This document shows, piece by piece, positions 9,593 to 21,212 of a DNA stretch of 64,000 nt. The DNA lies in NCBI GenBank assembly GCA_012934845.2, contig WNNJ02003812.1:62001-126000 (forward strand). The letters run 5' to 3'. Under the pieces are notes generated by a model that was not told where the DNA came from, ran no database searches, and worked only from the letters and a program-made list of their open reading frames with translations. Source of the stretch: Pomphorhynchus laevis (lineage: Eukaryota; Acanthocephala; Palaeacanthocephala; Echinorhynchida; Pomphorhynchidae). Within the stretch, counting starts at the first letter, position 1. Each line of letters starts with the position of its first letter. The position numbers and the translations under genes are program-made.

Positions 9593-10960
9593 TTGTTTAC
9601 AAAACAGCTTGCCAGCAGAAGGAAACACATAACGACACGAAAAACATCGAAGCTTAAAGCTAAGAAGTCCGATGTAAACACCGTATCTCTAAACGCAAGC
9701 TTAATTGATGAGTGTACATCTGTCCAAGTCCAGTGTTCGAATGATTTGTGTGACACCTGGACCACTATTTGTATGAGCAAGTTAAAAAAGAATTCCGATG
9801 ATGCTTATTTATGTGGCTTTTGTGCTGTGAAGGAGCTTAATATTTTGAGAAGACGTTTGGTCGAATTTGAAAAAGCACAAAATCAATCGCTCAGGCGAAC
9901 CGTTCTCATAAACGATAAAATATCCTCTTTCAAAGCTTAACATCCTCTTGAAAATATAGTTCCTGTGGATGCGCAGGTTGGGGATGATACGACTGCCTGC
10001 GTTATTCCCCTTGATGAGAATACAAACGATCGCAAATTTGCAACAAATTGCTGGAAATACAGTCCCTAAAGTATCACAGACTACGAACGATATGACTACA
10101 TGCGTTGTCGTTGATCGTCCTTCTCCCGATATTGCTTTACATATTGACAACCGAACTCGAACAATTGGCGCTCATGTCGGCAGCGATGGACCTGTAGCAT
10201 CCCTTATTTGGAAGTGGGGATATTTGCGTTCTTCCTATTCAACTCCAAATTCAGTGTCAAGACCGTATGACGAAGTCTCGAAATATATTCTGTCTGATGA
10301 AGCGATTTCACAAAGTGATACACCGAAGATGTCGAATGCTCACAATGCGACATTTCGTACAATCTCAAACAAAGATGGTCAGTGTATTTCCTCAGGCAAC
10401 GCACATGTCACCTTGATGTCATCATCAAGTTCTTTAGAGTCTCATGATTCACAGACCCAGACAGATTTATCTAGCTTGCCGAATATTGTTAAAACGGATA
10501 CTCAAATACCCAGCTTACGTGCATGTACAGATACACAATTTAATGTGTCCTGTGATGGTCTCGATAGGTGATCTCAAATAAGCGTATATATAACAGAGGA
10601 TGCTCAGTTATTCTTGCTAATGTGCCCGAGTCTATCTTCGAGAATGCGCAAGCACGACTGAATGACGACATTCAGAGTTTGAGGTCTATTCTGGCACATG
10701 TACTTGGCTCCTGTGACATTGAGACAGTCCAAAAAGTTAAACTTGTCGCTCTTTTCCGTCTAGGTAAGCGTAATGCTTTAAATAATAAACCCCGACTACT
10801 CAAAGCTGTCTTCCATAACCAACTTCATGCTACCTTAATGTTGCGAAATTCGTTCCATCTCAAAGGGTCTAATATTCGACTGCTGAAAGATCTTGATGTA
10901 TCAGAACGAAAAAAAATATCGAAGGTTAAAGAGGAACTAGCATCTCGTGTTGCTAAATGA
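9593..10960 (+). pseudogene. CR1-like LINE, ORF1 (broken)
   Basis: Frames at 9593-9940, 9969-10571 and 10568-10960 together look like one LINE ORF1. The first has a PHD-type zinc finger (VQCSNDLCDTW...YLCGFC, residues about 45-85) followed by a coiled-coil-like ELNILRRRLVEFEKAQ. The second is Ser/Thr-rich linker. The third (NVPES, QARLNDDIQSLRSIL, RLGKRN, NKPRLLKAVF) resembles the RNA-binding domain in the ORF1 at 62208-63098. The role would be RNA-particle formation for retrotransposition. Two frame changes, near 9940-9970 and near 10568, break it. The end merges with an inserted LINE tail at about 10966. Confidence 0.75.
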
Positions 10961-10965
10961 GAAAC

Positions 10966-11482
10966 ATTACTGCCTTAGCCTTTTCGCCAATTCTCCAAAA
11001 TCAATCATCCTACCCCTACAACGAATAATCAACACCGCCGTTCGAGTGCTCTTTCGTCTCCGTCGCTTCGACCACACATCCATATATTTTGCCCAACTCT
11101 CCTGGCCCACCATCCACATCCGCATCAAACTCCGCCTTCTTCTCGTTACTTTTCGTCTCATCGCTGTCGGCTCCCCATCGTTCATCAACCTTCCTTTCTT
11201 AGACGATACTCGCCCCACCTCGCTATCGCTTCGTTCCTGTCATACCCTCTTACTCCACGTTCCTAATTAATCCAACAACTACGGTCTCCGATCCTTCCTC
11301 GTCGCCGCCTCACTCGCCTGGAATCTACTCTCTCTCGACGTCCGCCGCGCTCCCTCCTTTATCACATTCAAACACCTCCTCCGTTCACACCTTCTCGACA
11401 CCTGATTCACAGTCTTGTTTTGTTGTGGTCATGTAAGCGTGCGCTGGCACGCATTTGCCACGTTAAAATAAATCCTTTTTTA
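10966..11482 (+). mobile_element. L2-like LINE tail inserted inside the CR1-like LINE
   Basis: Nearly identical to 30336-30852: end of the ORF2 (YCLSLFANSPKSIILPLQRI..., ending LLLHVPN then a frame change), 3' hairpin at 11437-11452 and T-rich terminus. It sits between ORF1 and ORF2 of the host LINE. AATGAG before and AATGAA after are a possible short target duplication. High identity to the 30-kb copy means a fairly recent insertion. Confidence 0.85.
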
Positions 11483-14161
11483 ATGAAGTCTCCATCCCTG
11501 GTTATCTGGTTTTCCACAGTGATCGTAAAAGTGGAAGAGGTAGAGGTGTTATTCTTTATGTGAGCAACGATGTGACAGTAACTGTTCTTAGCACTTCTTC
11601 TTCTGATAAAGTGGAAAGTTTGTGGTGTCGGGTAAAATTCATGCATACCGCTCCGCTTGTTCTGGAGGTAGTATATCGTTCACCCTTGGCCGCCACAGAT
11701 AAACTGATTGGGGAAGTAGAACTTTATTCTAAAGGTACCTCCAATGTTTTAATACTTGGTGACTTGAATATGCCTTCGGTTGATTGGAATTCGTATACGG
11801 CTTTTCCTACTTGTGACCATGCTTCATATGACCTTCTGGAGTGTATCATCTAGTGTGGTTTAACTCAGCATGTCCAAAATTACACTCGTTTTGCTATGGA
11901 CAGTAGATCTCTATTAGATGTATGTTTATCTTCGAACAGTGAGATTATTAACGCTATCCGTTATGATGCCCCGATCGGTATGTCTGATCATTGCGTAGTG
12001 ATCATTAGGTTAAGGTTTCAAGAAGAAACTCGAGGTCCGCGTGAAAATCAAGTGGTTAATGCTTTCAAAACCAACACAGGTGCAATTAAGTCAATACTTT
12101 CAACAGCTTCCTGACCAGATCCCACTGTTGTTGGAGTACACGGCGCGTGGAATTACTTGCAGAGAACCTTAGAGTCGCTGCTTATTTTATTCTCTCCACT
12201 TAGAAGCAGGAAACGTCGAAAAGATTCTCCCTGGTTCGATTCTGAGTTACGTTCAACATTGAGGACTCATAATTTGATCTTCAATCGCTACAAAGTTGGG
12301 AAGCGTAGTTATGATGTTTTTAAACAGGCAAGAAATTTATTCAATTCATTGAAGAGAAAGAAGCGGTGTGAATTTGAGAATGCATTAGCTAACAAGTGTA
12401 AATACGATTTAAAGGTCCTTTTTCAGTACCTATCGAGTAGGGGAGCTGTTGATTTTTTTGATTTGTCACTACTTCTATGACATTTCTGCGATTGACCTAG
12501 CTGAAGAGTTTGCGGCACACTATTGCACTTCAGTAGAGCCCGCAAATGAACATGAAACTTTTTGTATGGAATCTAGTGTGCTGAACACTTACTCTGACAC
12601 GTGTCTTGAGTTGGACCTTGACAATTTGATAACGCCAGCTAAAGTCTATTCCGAATTACGCTGTCTAAAAGCAAATAATTCAAGAGGTTGTTACTTACTA
12701 CCTTCTGTTTATCTGCGCAGATTAGCAGGCTCAATTTGCGTTCCTCTCTGTGCAATTTTTCGCCAGTCAATCTTAGAAAGATCTCTTCCTAATGTGTGGA
12801 AGCAGTCAATTGTTCTTCCCTACTTCAAGAAGGGAGATTGCTCTTCCGTCGAGAATTATAGGCCGGTGAGCATTACCTGCATTTGCTGTAGAGTGTTGGA
12901 GAGGTTTGTGCATCGCTACATGGTTGAGTTTTTTCGTGTAGGAAAAATTTTAGTCCCTAATCAGCACGGATTTCGGGAGGGTTATTCAACTGCTTCAAAT
13001 TTGCTTGATGCTCATCTTGAATGGACAGCGAATAAGACACATTATACCGATACAGACATTATATTCTTCGACTTTTCTAAAGCTTTTGATACAGTAGATC
13101 ATGGTCTACTTCTTCAGAAACTTGTCAATACTGGACTCCCAAACATAATAGTTGATTGGATTAGAGAATTTCTTCGTGATCGTTGCTTTCGAGTACTTGT
13201 CGATTGGTCATTGTCTGTGTCTAGAGAATGTCATATTGGAATACTTCAAGGTTCAGTTTTGGGTCCGCTTTTATTCAGCATGTATGTTAACGATTTGCCT
13301 GGGTGCATTCGCTCTCGATCATGTTTGTATGCAGATGACTTGAAAATATGGCGGCCCATTCATTCATGTGAGGATGTTGATAATTTGCAAACTGACATAT
13401 ATAATGTGGAGTTGTGGGCCGCGTCTAACAAGCTTGTGATAAATGTTTCGAAATGCAAGCACATGCGTATTATTAGTAATGCTCGCAAGCAACTAACATC
13501 TGCTTGTTATAAATATAAGGGCTGTATTGTGGAAAGTGTCATTAGTTACAAAGATTTAGGAGTATGAGTTACCTCTAATTTATCAACTAAAAAGCACACT
13601 GATCAAGCTTGTGCAAACTCCAATAAAATGATAGGTATGATTCAACGCGCGTTTGTTCGCGTTAATCCGACTGCTCTTCGGCCTATGATTTTAGCACATG
13701 TATTGAGTAGCCTTTTATATGCAGCTCCGGTTGTATACCCACGTACTGTGCATGAACATAAGAAATCAGAGAGGGTACTTCACACGGCAACAAAGCTAGC
13801 ACCAACGTTAGCGTCGCTGCCTTATGAAGACAGACTGAGATCATTAGGACTTGAGACCGTCACATGGACCCGTCGGTACATGGATATGTGCCTTGTATGG
13901 AATTTATTCCAACGTCCTCATCACCCTCTTCGGAGTAGGGTTCAACTACGTGGTTCAAATATTCTTCGCGGTCATTCTTTAACCATTCGAAGAAACAGGG
14001 TACAGGAATTGGGCGCGATGCAATTTGATAGAAGAATTGTTGAGCTTTGGAACAACCTTGATGCAGACACCGTTGGATGCAGGTCACTTAATACTTTTAA
14101 AAGAAGACTACGAATGGATCAAGCAATGTTTCGTGTTGCATTTCCTTATTTTAATAACTAA
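11483..14161 (+). pseudogene. CR1-like LINE, ORF2: AP endonuclease and reverse transcriptase (broken)
   Basis: Endonuclease of the exonuclease-endonuclease-phosphatase fold at 11483-12111 (GRGVILYVSND, VYRSP, LGDLNMPSVDW, GMSDHCVV). Reverse transcriptase at 12449-13567 with KKGDCSSVENYRPVS, NQHGFREGYST, FFDFSKAFDTVDH, GSVLGPLLFSMYVND and YADDLKIW (YADD at about residue 294). The C-terminal part runs to 14161 with RLRMDQAMF near the end. Breaks: stops at 11851 and 12112, a frame change near 12450-12480, and a stop at 13565. Otherwise near full length. Clade call (CR1/Jockey group) is from motif pattern. Confidence 0.85.
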
Positions 14162-14165
14162 TTAA

Positions 14166-14640
14166 TTTATTTACGAACTTATTGTGAGCCAGCTATTTGA
14201 GCTAATGCTCGTATGTTGTTGAATGTATAATAATATTATGAATTAATCATAACTGAAAATTGTGATAAATTTCAGGCTATCAGAATTTGAAATAAAAAGT
14301 TTAAACGGTTCATATCGAGTTAAATTACAACAGTCAAATGTTGAATAAATTTTAGGGAGTAAAAGTTCGGGTAATATCAGCTTTCGCAAATTTGACTTTA
14401 ATAAATAATCTCTGTTTACACTCTCTTAATTGTAAATAGAATGCGCTGTGCATGTGGATAAAAAGAGAAGATTCTTTGCAGGAAATATATAACTATATGT
14501 GACAATTTATTATTGCTGAACTACTTTTTTTTTCTTTTTTTTCTTAATATTGTGATCAGACAAAATGACTCTTTTATGTGTCAAAGTCTAGAAACCTAGT
14601 TTATTTTATTTTCTAGTTTATTAGAAACCAAAATTTTAAA
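14166..14640. other. LINE 3' UTR and AT-rich spacer
   Basis: No gene. At about 14372-14440 lies a short match (ATCAGCTTTCGCAAATTTGA...) to the start of the 19206-19460 repeat unit, so the direct-repeat family also touches this junction between the two LINEs. Confidence 0.5.
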
Positions 14641-14646
14641 AAAAAT

Positions 14647-17600
14647 TTGATTTCTAATAAACATACAAATCACTGTGCTCAGTATCAACGCTCTGAAATC
14701 GACGCTACATGCCTAGAGGAATACCTTCTTCGCTATCAAAATGCTGCAACTGCAACACGAGTGCAGCCAAATGTATTCGCTGTAAATGTGCGCGCAATTC
14801 GAAACCTTGCACAACGTGCTCTGCTCCTAACTGCTCCAGGAAAAACCCGGTGCTGTCCACACACGCGTCTACCAATGTCCAACTTACATCGCACTTACGT
14901 GCTACATCTGAAACTCAAAACGTTGGAACAAAAAGTCCGCAGAACATTCTTCAGACAGAACTTGAGCCTATAACTGCAACCATCTCGCAACTCCAATCTT
15001 CATCAGATACTCTCTCGGTGGAGTCGATATTGCATGAAGTTATTCTATGGAAACCAAACCTGTTTAGACTACCAAGATGCATCGGATCTAAGCGATTTAT
15101 CTCAGAGCTTGCACGGATATATGAATTAGCATCCACAAACGATTGCTCGCTTTCACTCGCGGTTGTCATCAGTCAGTTAATCCTCCAGCGCCCTGCTAAA
15201 GCGAACCCTAAGCAACTAAAACAAATTCTCGATCGCAGACTTGATTATTGGACAAGCGGAGATATGCAAACGCTGCTCAACGAAGCTCGTTTTCTCCAGT
15301 CTGTCTTCCTACAAGCTATATGATCCTCTAAATAACGATATTCTGAAAACTGTTCAGAAGCTTGTTCTTGGTGGGAAGATGACAGCTGCTGTCAAATTAC
15401 TTGAATCAAATGATGCTACAGGGCATCCTCTTCGAATAGACGAAATAATAAACGGCCAAACAGTGAGACAAATTCTTATTGATAAGCATCCGATGGCTTC
15501 AGCAAAATCTGATGAAGCCATTCTGCGCAGGCCTATCGATGACATTCCTGAGTTTCACCCAGTTGCATTTGATTCTATTGACTTTGAACTGATCGTTGCC
15601 AACTCTAAGAAAGTAAAGGGAGGAGCGGGCCCGTCCGGATTAGATGCAAGAGCATGGCATCGAATGTTGGTTGACTTTGGGGCAGAATCGAAACGTCTAG
15701 CTGAATCACTTGCATCTTTCGCTCGACAATTAGCATTAAATCCAATCTCACAGGAGTCGATGACAGCCTTCACCGCTAGTCGCCTTATTCCTCTTAGCAA
15801 AAATCCTGGCGTACGTCCTATAGGAATAGGAGATGTTTCCAGACGCATTATATCTAAATTAATATTGAAAATAATATCACCCCAACTGCAAACAATATGC
15901 GGGAACGTCCAATTCTGCGCCTCGCAGCGTGCTGGCACCGAATGTGTTATTCACGGTATTCGTGACTCGTTGAAGAGAAATCCTACATTCGTGCTACTCA
16001 CAATAGATGCTGACAACGCATTCAACAGAGTGAATAGAATGACCGCTCTCTCAAACATGCCAAATATCTGTCCAGCATTGAACACAGTCCTTTCTAACCT
16101 ATACAGAAAGCCGACACTGCTAACAATTGACAGTGAATTCTTACTATCTGCTGAAGGATTTACACAGGGCGACGTCTTTTCGATGGCAGCATTTGCCTCT
16201 GCAACACTTCCGTTACTACTCCGTATCAAAAGAACTTGCCCAAACATAAAACAGTTATGGTACGCAGACGACGGCAACCTCATAGGTTCCCCACAAGATG
16301 TCATTGAAGCATTTAAGTTGCTTCAATCCTTCGGCCCCTCATATGGCGTACACTTGAATCCGGGAAAATGCAAGGTATATTCCAACGGGAACGACATCTC
16401 GACTTTCCAATCGTTACTTGATAACGCTGGAGTCTCCATCGTTGAGGATGGCTTACCCGTTCTTGGAGTACCAATCGGATCAGCCGAATACATAGAGACG
16501 TTTATACGATCATCAGTTTCCTCCCTTTGCACATTAGTGTCACAGTTGAAGAAAGTAGGAGAGTTAGACACTCAGGTTGCATACGTGTGCTTAATTAAGT
16601 CTATTCAGCATAAATGGACACATACTCAACGATGCTATGAATGCCCCTCTGCGTGGTTCGCACCTCTGACACTGAAACTAAAGTCTACAATATCACATCT
16701 TTTTGACATTGATATTTCTCAAGACGATATCTTATGGCGCACATGCCAGTTGAGTTTTCGCAACGGCGGTTTATGCATTAGAGATCCGTCCACGTTACCA
16801 AGCAACGAATATCGATCATCGACCTCAGTGTGTGAGCCAAGCATACAAGGATATATTGGCTTGGTACTTAATTCTATGCAGGAGACAATTATTAAAAATC
16901 TACAGGCAGCAAAAGCCTCTAGTGAAAAGCTTGACCAAGAAGATATTTTGAGCAATGCGAGTGGAATTCTGTGTACCGCAATTGAGCATGCTTCAACAAC
17001 AGGGGCTTCGTCATGGCTATCCGGATATCCTACATTCGATCGAGCAATTCAATTAAGTAACATCGAGTTTTGTGATTCTATTTCTTCTAGATACGGAATT
17101 ACGCCTAAATCCGCACCAACTCAATGTAAATGTAGGCAGATTAATACAGTTGCCCATGCTCTCTCATGCCCATTCGGTGGTCTTCCGTCGATGCGACACG
17201 ATGCCGTGCGCGATTTTATTGCCTATCAGCTAACAGAAACATCGTATAACGTACAAGTCGAGCCGCTGCTTACACCAGTCCCGCCAAACTTTGACTTTAG
17301 AAACGGCTCAACGACAAAAGACCGTGATGCTAGGCTCGACATTGCATGCTCAGGGTTGTATGGTGATAGGAGTGAGCGAACTTTCTTCGACATTTGCGTG
17401 TTTAACGCTTTCGCTCAGTCCAACTCCTCCAAGACACCAGAGTCCTGCTATAAGTACCACCAACAGCGAAAGCGCAGTAAATATCTCGAAAGAATAACAG
17501 AGTTCGAGCGGGGGTCTCTTGTACCCGCCGTCTTCTCATTCTCAGGTGGAAGCGGTGAAAATGCCACACAACTTTTAAGACGGGCATCTAAATTGGCAAA

Positions 17601-17727
17601 TAAGCGAGCAAGCAGATACCCCGACGAGCTTACAAAGCTTAGAACGCGTCTAGGCCTATTACTTGCAAAAATGACATCGCGATGCATCAGAGGAACGCGA
17701 TCTGCAATCGGACGTCCAGAATTTTGA
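14647..17727 (+). mobile_element. LINE with CXC zinc domain, reverse transcriptase and restriction-like endonuclease
   Basis: Two overlapping frames. 14709-15323 begins with a Cys-rich CXC-type domain (CNCNTSAAKCIRCKCARNS...CTTCSAPNC, residues about 12-42), a DNA-binding fold. 15241-17727 (828 codons) carries reverse transcriptase (VRPIGIGDVSRR, IDADNAFNRVNR, GFTQGDVFSMAAF at about 305, YADDGNLIG at about 341), then a CCHC-type finger (CKCRQ...HALSCPFGGLPSMRH, about 628-650), then a PD-(D/E)xK-like endonuclease (RLDIACSG about 697, FFDICVFN about 714, KRSKYLERITEFERG about 742). This order is that of RLE-type non-LTR elements (R2/NeSL/Utopia assemblage). The true junction of the two frames is near 15300, where one frame change joins them, so the element is otherwise intact. 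Clade within the RLE group not determined. Confidence 0.85.
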
Positions 17728-18412
17728 ACCCAAACTGAACTTAATTATCATTTACGGGCCCATTTGCGGGTAACCCAGAGATTGTAAAATATTAATAATA
17801 GATTAATAATAGTCTTGTAATAAATAATAATTAAGAATTAAAAATATTATATTTTCTGCAATATAAACAATGGGATTTTTTCAGTTTGACGCATATGTCC
17901 AAATTATGCAAAATGCCTGTTTATTGTACATCTTCATGTGCTCTTTCGAATATCGTATCTACTTTTTGGAGAAATGCGTGTGGGTTAAAAATTTTAATAT
18001 TTAATTTTTTTCATAGAAATTTGAAATTTAATTTAAATTTCAAATTTCAATGTTAGAAACTTTAACATTTATTTTTAAGTATTTGTAATATATCTTATCA
18101 ATATATAATGATTTGAGATTTTTTCTATGCTCTCACGAAATTTTATTTTTGTTCAAAAAGTAATTTAAATTTGAAATATCTCAAAATTTTGCAATGATAA
18201 CATATAATTTTTATTGCGTTATCGTAAACAGCACAGTTATTTTGACTTAAGTTGAAAATATTAATATATTTGAATTATTCAAAAAAGAGTTATTTAAAAT
18301 GTTCTTTCAAAATATGCATATTTTTAAGAATATTTTAATTTTGGTCAAACAATCGATCCCGAATAAGACATTAATCCATTTTGTTGCCACTAATCTTCAT
18401 TATTCCTTTTAT
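17728..18412. other. LINE 3' UTR then AT-rich spacer
   Basis: After the stop come ACGGGCCCATTTGCGGGTAACCC, a possible 3' hairpin, and TAATAATAG repeats that may be the element's tail. The rest is AT-rich with no gene seen. Confidence 0.4.
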
Positions 18413-18541
18413 ATCCCCTTTCTTTCCCTCCGCTTGATGTCGGTGAACCTCAACAGTTGGGGTCATATTTACTGGAATAGTGAATGAGGTAATAAATTGT
18501 TGATGGTCAGCGACATCAAGCGGATGGAAGGAAATGGGGAT
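18413..18541. repeat. Foldback repeat with ~43-bp imperfect arms
   Basis: ATCCCCTTTCTTTCCCTCCG...CAACA at 18413-18454 is an imperfect reverse complement of 18498-18541 (roughly 85 percent by eye), with CCGCTTGATGTCG fully paired. A foldback or MITE-like element, or a non-coding RNA hairpin. No coding frame. Confidence 0.7.
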
Positions 18542-18601
18542 ACATATGTGATTAAATTATGCGGTTGCATTTAATAGGACTAACATATTTAAAACCGTTT
18601 T

Positions 18602-19201
18602 ATGGGTGAACAATCAATTTATAATTATTTTCATTTTGTTTCTTTCAATTGTAATTCATCATCAGGATCTACTAGAGTAGTTCCTGATGATGGCAGCAGT
18701 TATTTAAGTATTTTGAACTGAACCTTTTTATCGAATACATTGACGTTTCTTTGATTCCATTCTATAAATAATTTCAATTTATAATGATAAAATAAAATTC
18801 GATTGAACTCTTAGTGGGTGAAAGACCCCGATTGCTTCAGTCGGAAGGCGGCGCGCTGGTGCGGCCGGGGGCTTAGATCCTTGTGGACCTGAGGCCGTGA
18901 CACAATGAAGACTCTATTAACGACCGAACTGACTTTGATCGGGTATTAATAAAGGTATTAATACTCGATCAGGGTATTAATAAAGGTATCGTATAAAAGG
19001 GAGGGTGGCATAGATAACACAAATTCGAATAGGGAAATTGCGTTGTAAATCACGCTATAAATTATTCGCTTTTGTCATGAGCTATCCTTTCTGCTCACGA
19101 GGTTTTTTCTTGCCACTATAACAGTTCGGATTTCAGAATAATACTTTGAATGCTCTTGAGGCAGACTAAATTCAAATATGAATAATATATGTAAATATAT
19201 T
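18602..19201. repeat. Right copy of the ~600-bp direct repeat
   Basis: Same orientation and nearly the same sequence as 8709-9308, offset by about 9.89 kb. It holds the same GC-rich island (about 18822-18900) and TATAAAAGGG box (about 18991). It runs directly into a third, partial copy. Confidence 0.8.
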
Positions 19202-19205
19202 GATC

Positions 19206-19460
19206 AGCTTTCGCAAATTTGACTTTAATAAATAATCTCTGTTTACACTCTCTCCTAATTGTAAATATTTTTAAATGGGTGAACAATCAATTTATAATTA
19301 TTTTCCATTTTGTTTCTACCAATTGTAAATCATCTCAGGATCTACTAGTAGTTCCTGATGATGGCGGCAGTTATTTAAGTATTTTAAACTGAACCTTTTT
19401 ATCGAATACATTGACGTTTCTTTGGATCCATTCTATAAATAATTTCAATTTATAATGATA
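19206..19460. repeat. Partial third copy of the direct repeat
   Basis: Begins TCAGCTTTCGCAAATTTGAC and matches the first ~200 bases of the repeat unit (GGGTGAACAATC, CCTGATGATGGC, TCGAATACATTGACG), then stops before the GC-rich island. Head-to-tail with the copy at 18602-19201, so the family can stand in tandem. Confidence 0.75.
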
Positions 19461-21180
19461 AAATTCCTTCCTTCTGCATTGACAATCATTTAACACTCAT
19501 TGTAAAATACCAAGACCAGTATCAACTATATCAAATTGATTTTTTCTTTGTCATCATTGATTATTTTATTTGCCTTACTGATACCATGTTTCCGACGATC
19601 ATACTTTGGATTTTATTAATAACTCAAAGTTAAATCATGTGAGCTAAAAGAACAATGATGTTTGTGAACGTTAATGAATAATTCTATAAAATTTAAAAGG
19701 TCCACTGCTATATTGATGATTCATAAATCTCCATTTACAGGCATTTAAGATTCGAGTATAAGTAAGATTGTAATCTTTCCAAATTCGAGTAAAAAATTAA
19801 TCGTTTGGTTTTCTTCTTAAGTCGTATGCGGATAAGACAAATAAGAATTTTGAAGCATGACAAGTCGTTATTATATACATAATAAAGCCGAGTCACTCAC
19901 AGAATCACTAATAGCACATGATTGGTAATGAACCAAAAAAGACGCAATTGAAACGGACTCAATCATAACGACGAAGAAAAACTTGATTGCAGGAATTTTT
20001 TCAGTGAATGTCATGATACTCTGTGTCAAATGACTTTATGAATGTAAACATATGGCGTAGACATCGGTACATCAATATACATACAATTCAAATTAAAGTT
20101 TTAAATGTTAACTTTAAATAATAGAAAATTAATTAATAGTTAATTAATAGTTAATTAATATATAACTTCATCAGTAGAAAATTGGCGAGCAAGAATAACA
20201 TTGGAAATGAGGTTGCGTTAATCTTCGGATATGAAACTGTCAAAAATAATACAAAATGAAAAACGAACAAGTACAAACATAATATACAAATAACTAAACT
20301 AAACAAAACAATGTACAACGAAATAACAAAAGACAAACATTTTACTGTGCTATTTTTGACGTTTTTTCAAATACGAAGATGAACGCAGAAACAATTGAAA
20401 CGATTTAAACGCACAAATGAACACAGATACATATGAAGATGAATGCAGAAACAATTGAAACTATTTAAACCCACAAATGAGCACAGAAACATAAGTAGAT
20501 GAACGCAGAAACAGTTACTCGAGTTGTTAACGATGTATTGTTAACTATGTATTAACGACATTAATAAACCGGTCTGTGGACGTCAAACAAATGTCGATTA
20601 AAATACGTTCGTTCCCACTAAAGCGAGTAAACTCATCACATTTTGACTTCAATGTATAATGATAATATATCAAACAATTCAACCAATCACACATATAGTG
20701 TGGTGGATAAAAACCCCAATCGCCTTTGAACGTCAAAATCACCTAAATCCACCACTTCCTCATGAGGAACATGTTTTATTTAAACTATGAATAATCGAGA
20801 TTACATATCTAGTTGTACTACGATAAATTAAACCTATAATAAAGGTTTAATTTATAATTAATAATATATAATTTATCTACAGATAAATTATTAAAATTTT
20901 ATAACTTATAGTTATATAACAATATAATTATAATAATATAATACTTATAATTTAAATTATATAATTAAGTTAAACGGTTAAATTAATAGGCAATTCACCC
21001 AGCATTTAAGTACAAACTATCACAGTCAAGAAAGTAGTGCGGATACAAATTGACCGCAACCATCGTGCGATAAAGTTGATATAGATATATAATTGGAGCG
21101 TTTAATCTCATTTAGTAGCATTTTAATCTCATTCAATCTCAATGAGATTGAATTTTATATACAATCTCATTTTGAAATAT
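19461..21180. other. AT-rich spacer
   Basis: No gene recognised on either strand apart from the 60-bp tandem repeat listed separately. 20820-21000 is very AT-rich. Confidence 0.4.
20375..20515. repeat. 60-bp tandem repeat, 2.3 copies
   Basis: Units start at 20375, 20435 and 20495 (GAAGATGAACGCAGAAACA...), exactly 60 bases apart, with a few substitutions. Sixty is a multiple of three but no frame stays open through it. Confidence 0.8.
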
Positions 21181-21212
21181 TTTGAAATACTCCCTGTTCA
21201 AATCCACGTGCT

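Noticed and set aside
15241-15330. The ATG at 15241 as the true start of the RLE LINE polyprotein
   Set aside because: The first ~25 codons of that frame do not align, whereas the other frame (EARFLQ) does. Real sequence in this frame begins near 15305.
17291-17687. Open frames antisense or offset to the RLE endonuclease
   Set aside because: They are shadows of the 828-codon frame in GC-richer DNA.
8709-19201. The 600-bp direct repeats as LTRs of a retroelement
   Set aside because: The DNA between them holds two complete non-LTR elements and no LTR-type genes, and a third unit stands in tandem outside the pair.
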